A stretch of DNA of 13,299 nucleotides, taken from positions 1 through 13,299 of the forward strand of contig VSPO01000101.1 in NCBI GenBank assembly GCA_009775375.1. Direction: 5' to 3'. The DNA comes from Muribaculaceae bacterium. GTDB taxonomy: Bacteria > Bacteroidota > Bacteroidia > Bacteroidales > Muribaculaceae. The notes below the pieces were generated by a model, which did no database searches, was not told where the DNA came from, and saw nothing but the letters and a program-made list of their open reading frames with translations. This document shows, in pieces, positions 13,230 through 13,299 of the stretch (the first letter of the stretch is position 1; each line of letters starts with the position of its first letter). Made by a program: the position numbers and the translations under genes.

Positions 13230-13252
13230 CTAAAATACTCTACCTAATGAGG

Positions 13253-13295
13253 AAAATCGCTGAAAATCAAACATTTTCAGCGATTTTTATTTTTG
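13253..13295. terminator. terminator after tRNA-Arg
   Basis: AAAATCGCTGAAAAT at 13253-13267 and ATTTTCAGCGATTTT at 13273-13287 are perfect 15-bp arms around a CAAAC loop, followed by TATTTTT. With A-rich flanks it could work in both directions. Confidence 0.88.
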
Positions 13296-13299
13296 GTAA

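Noticed and set aside
12928..13230. 100-codon open frame on the minus strand
   Set aside because: It runs antisense through the tRNA-Arg gene and the secDF terminator. Its first residues are tRNA sequence.

Overview
The window looks like a contig end from a Bacteroidales bacterium of fairly high GC, perhaps a gut Muribaculaceae. The family is inference. The order rests on several signs: repeated TAnnTTTG -7 boxes without recognisable -33 boxes, A-rich leaders with little Shine-Dalgarno, a fused SecDF, a carboxynorspermidine-dehydrogenase-type enzyme, an Ig-like (Big_5) lipoprotein and a BspA-type leucine-rich repeat protein.

The first 79 bases are not genomic. Positions 10-79 have the exact layout of an Illumina Nextera read-through: a P5 segment (29 nt), an 8-nt index and a Read-1/mosaic-end segment (33 nt), with scattered errors, next to a T run at 1-9. 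Real sequence therefore starts near base 80, and the leucine-rich repeat gene on the minus strand (to 925) is cut off at its 3' end.

From 926 to 2353 is a decayed region. It holds GC-rich degenerate repeats, then the N-terminal part of a GH97 glycoside hydrolase broken by an amber codon. That part is joined out of frame to the C-terminal part of a GH88-type unsaturated glucuronyl hydrolase, which itself lacks an internal segment. This looks like the deletion scar of a polysaccharide utilisation locus. A 19-bp-stem bidirectional terminator (2300-2339) separates it from the next gene.

The rest is ordinary chromosome. A polyamine-pathway dehydrogenase (minus, 2354-3550) shares a short promoter region with a plus-strand four-gene operon: tsaE, birA, a flippase-like membrane protein and a one-TM protein of unknown function (3684-6582). 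A solitary TetR regulator (minus, 6705-7307) follows. It has a long leader with a dyad at its predicted transcription start and a possible upstream mini-ORF. Next come an Ig-like lipoprotein (minus, 7665-9668) and a fused secDF (plus, 9942-12911) whose predicted mRNA begins with a hairpin. A tRNA-Arg(TCT) gene with its own promoter and terminator closes the window (13156-13229).

I found no CRISPR array, intact mobile element, phage gene or recognisable defence system. The points most worth a second look are the adapter artefact, the GH97/GH88 scar, and the tetR and secDF leaders.
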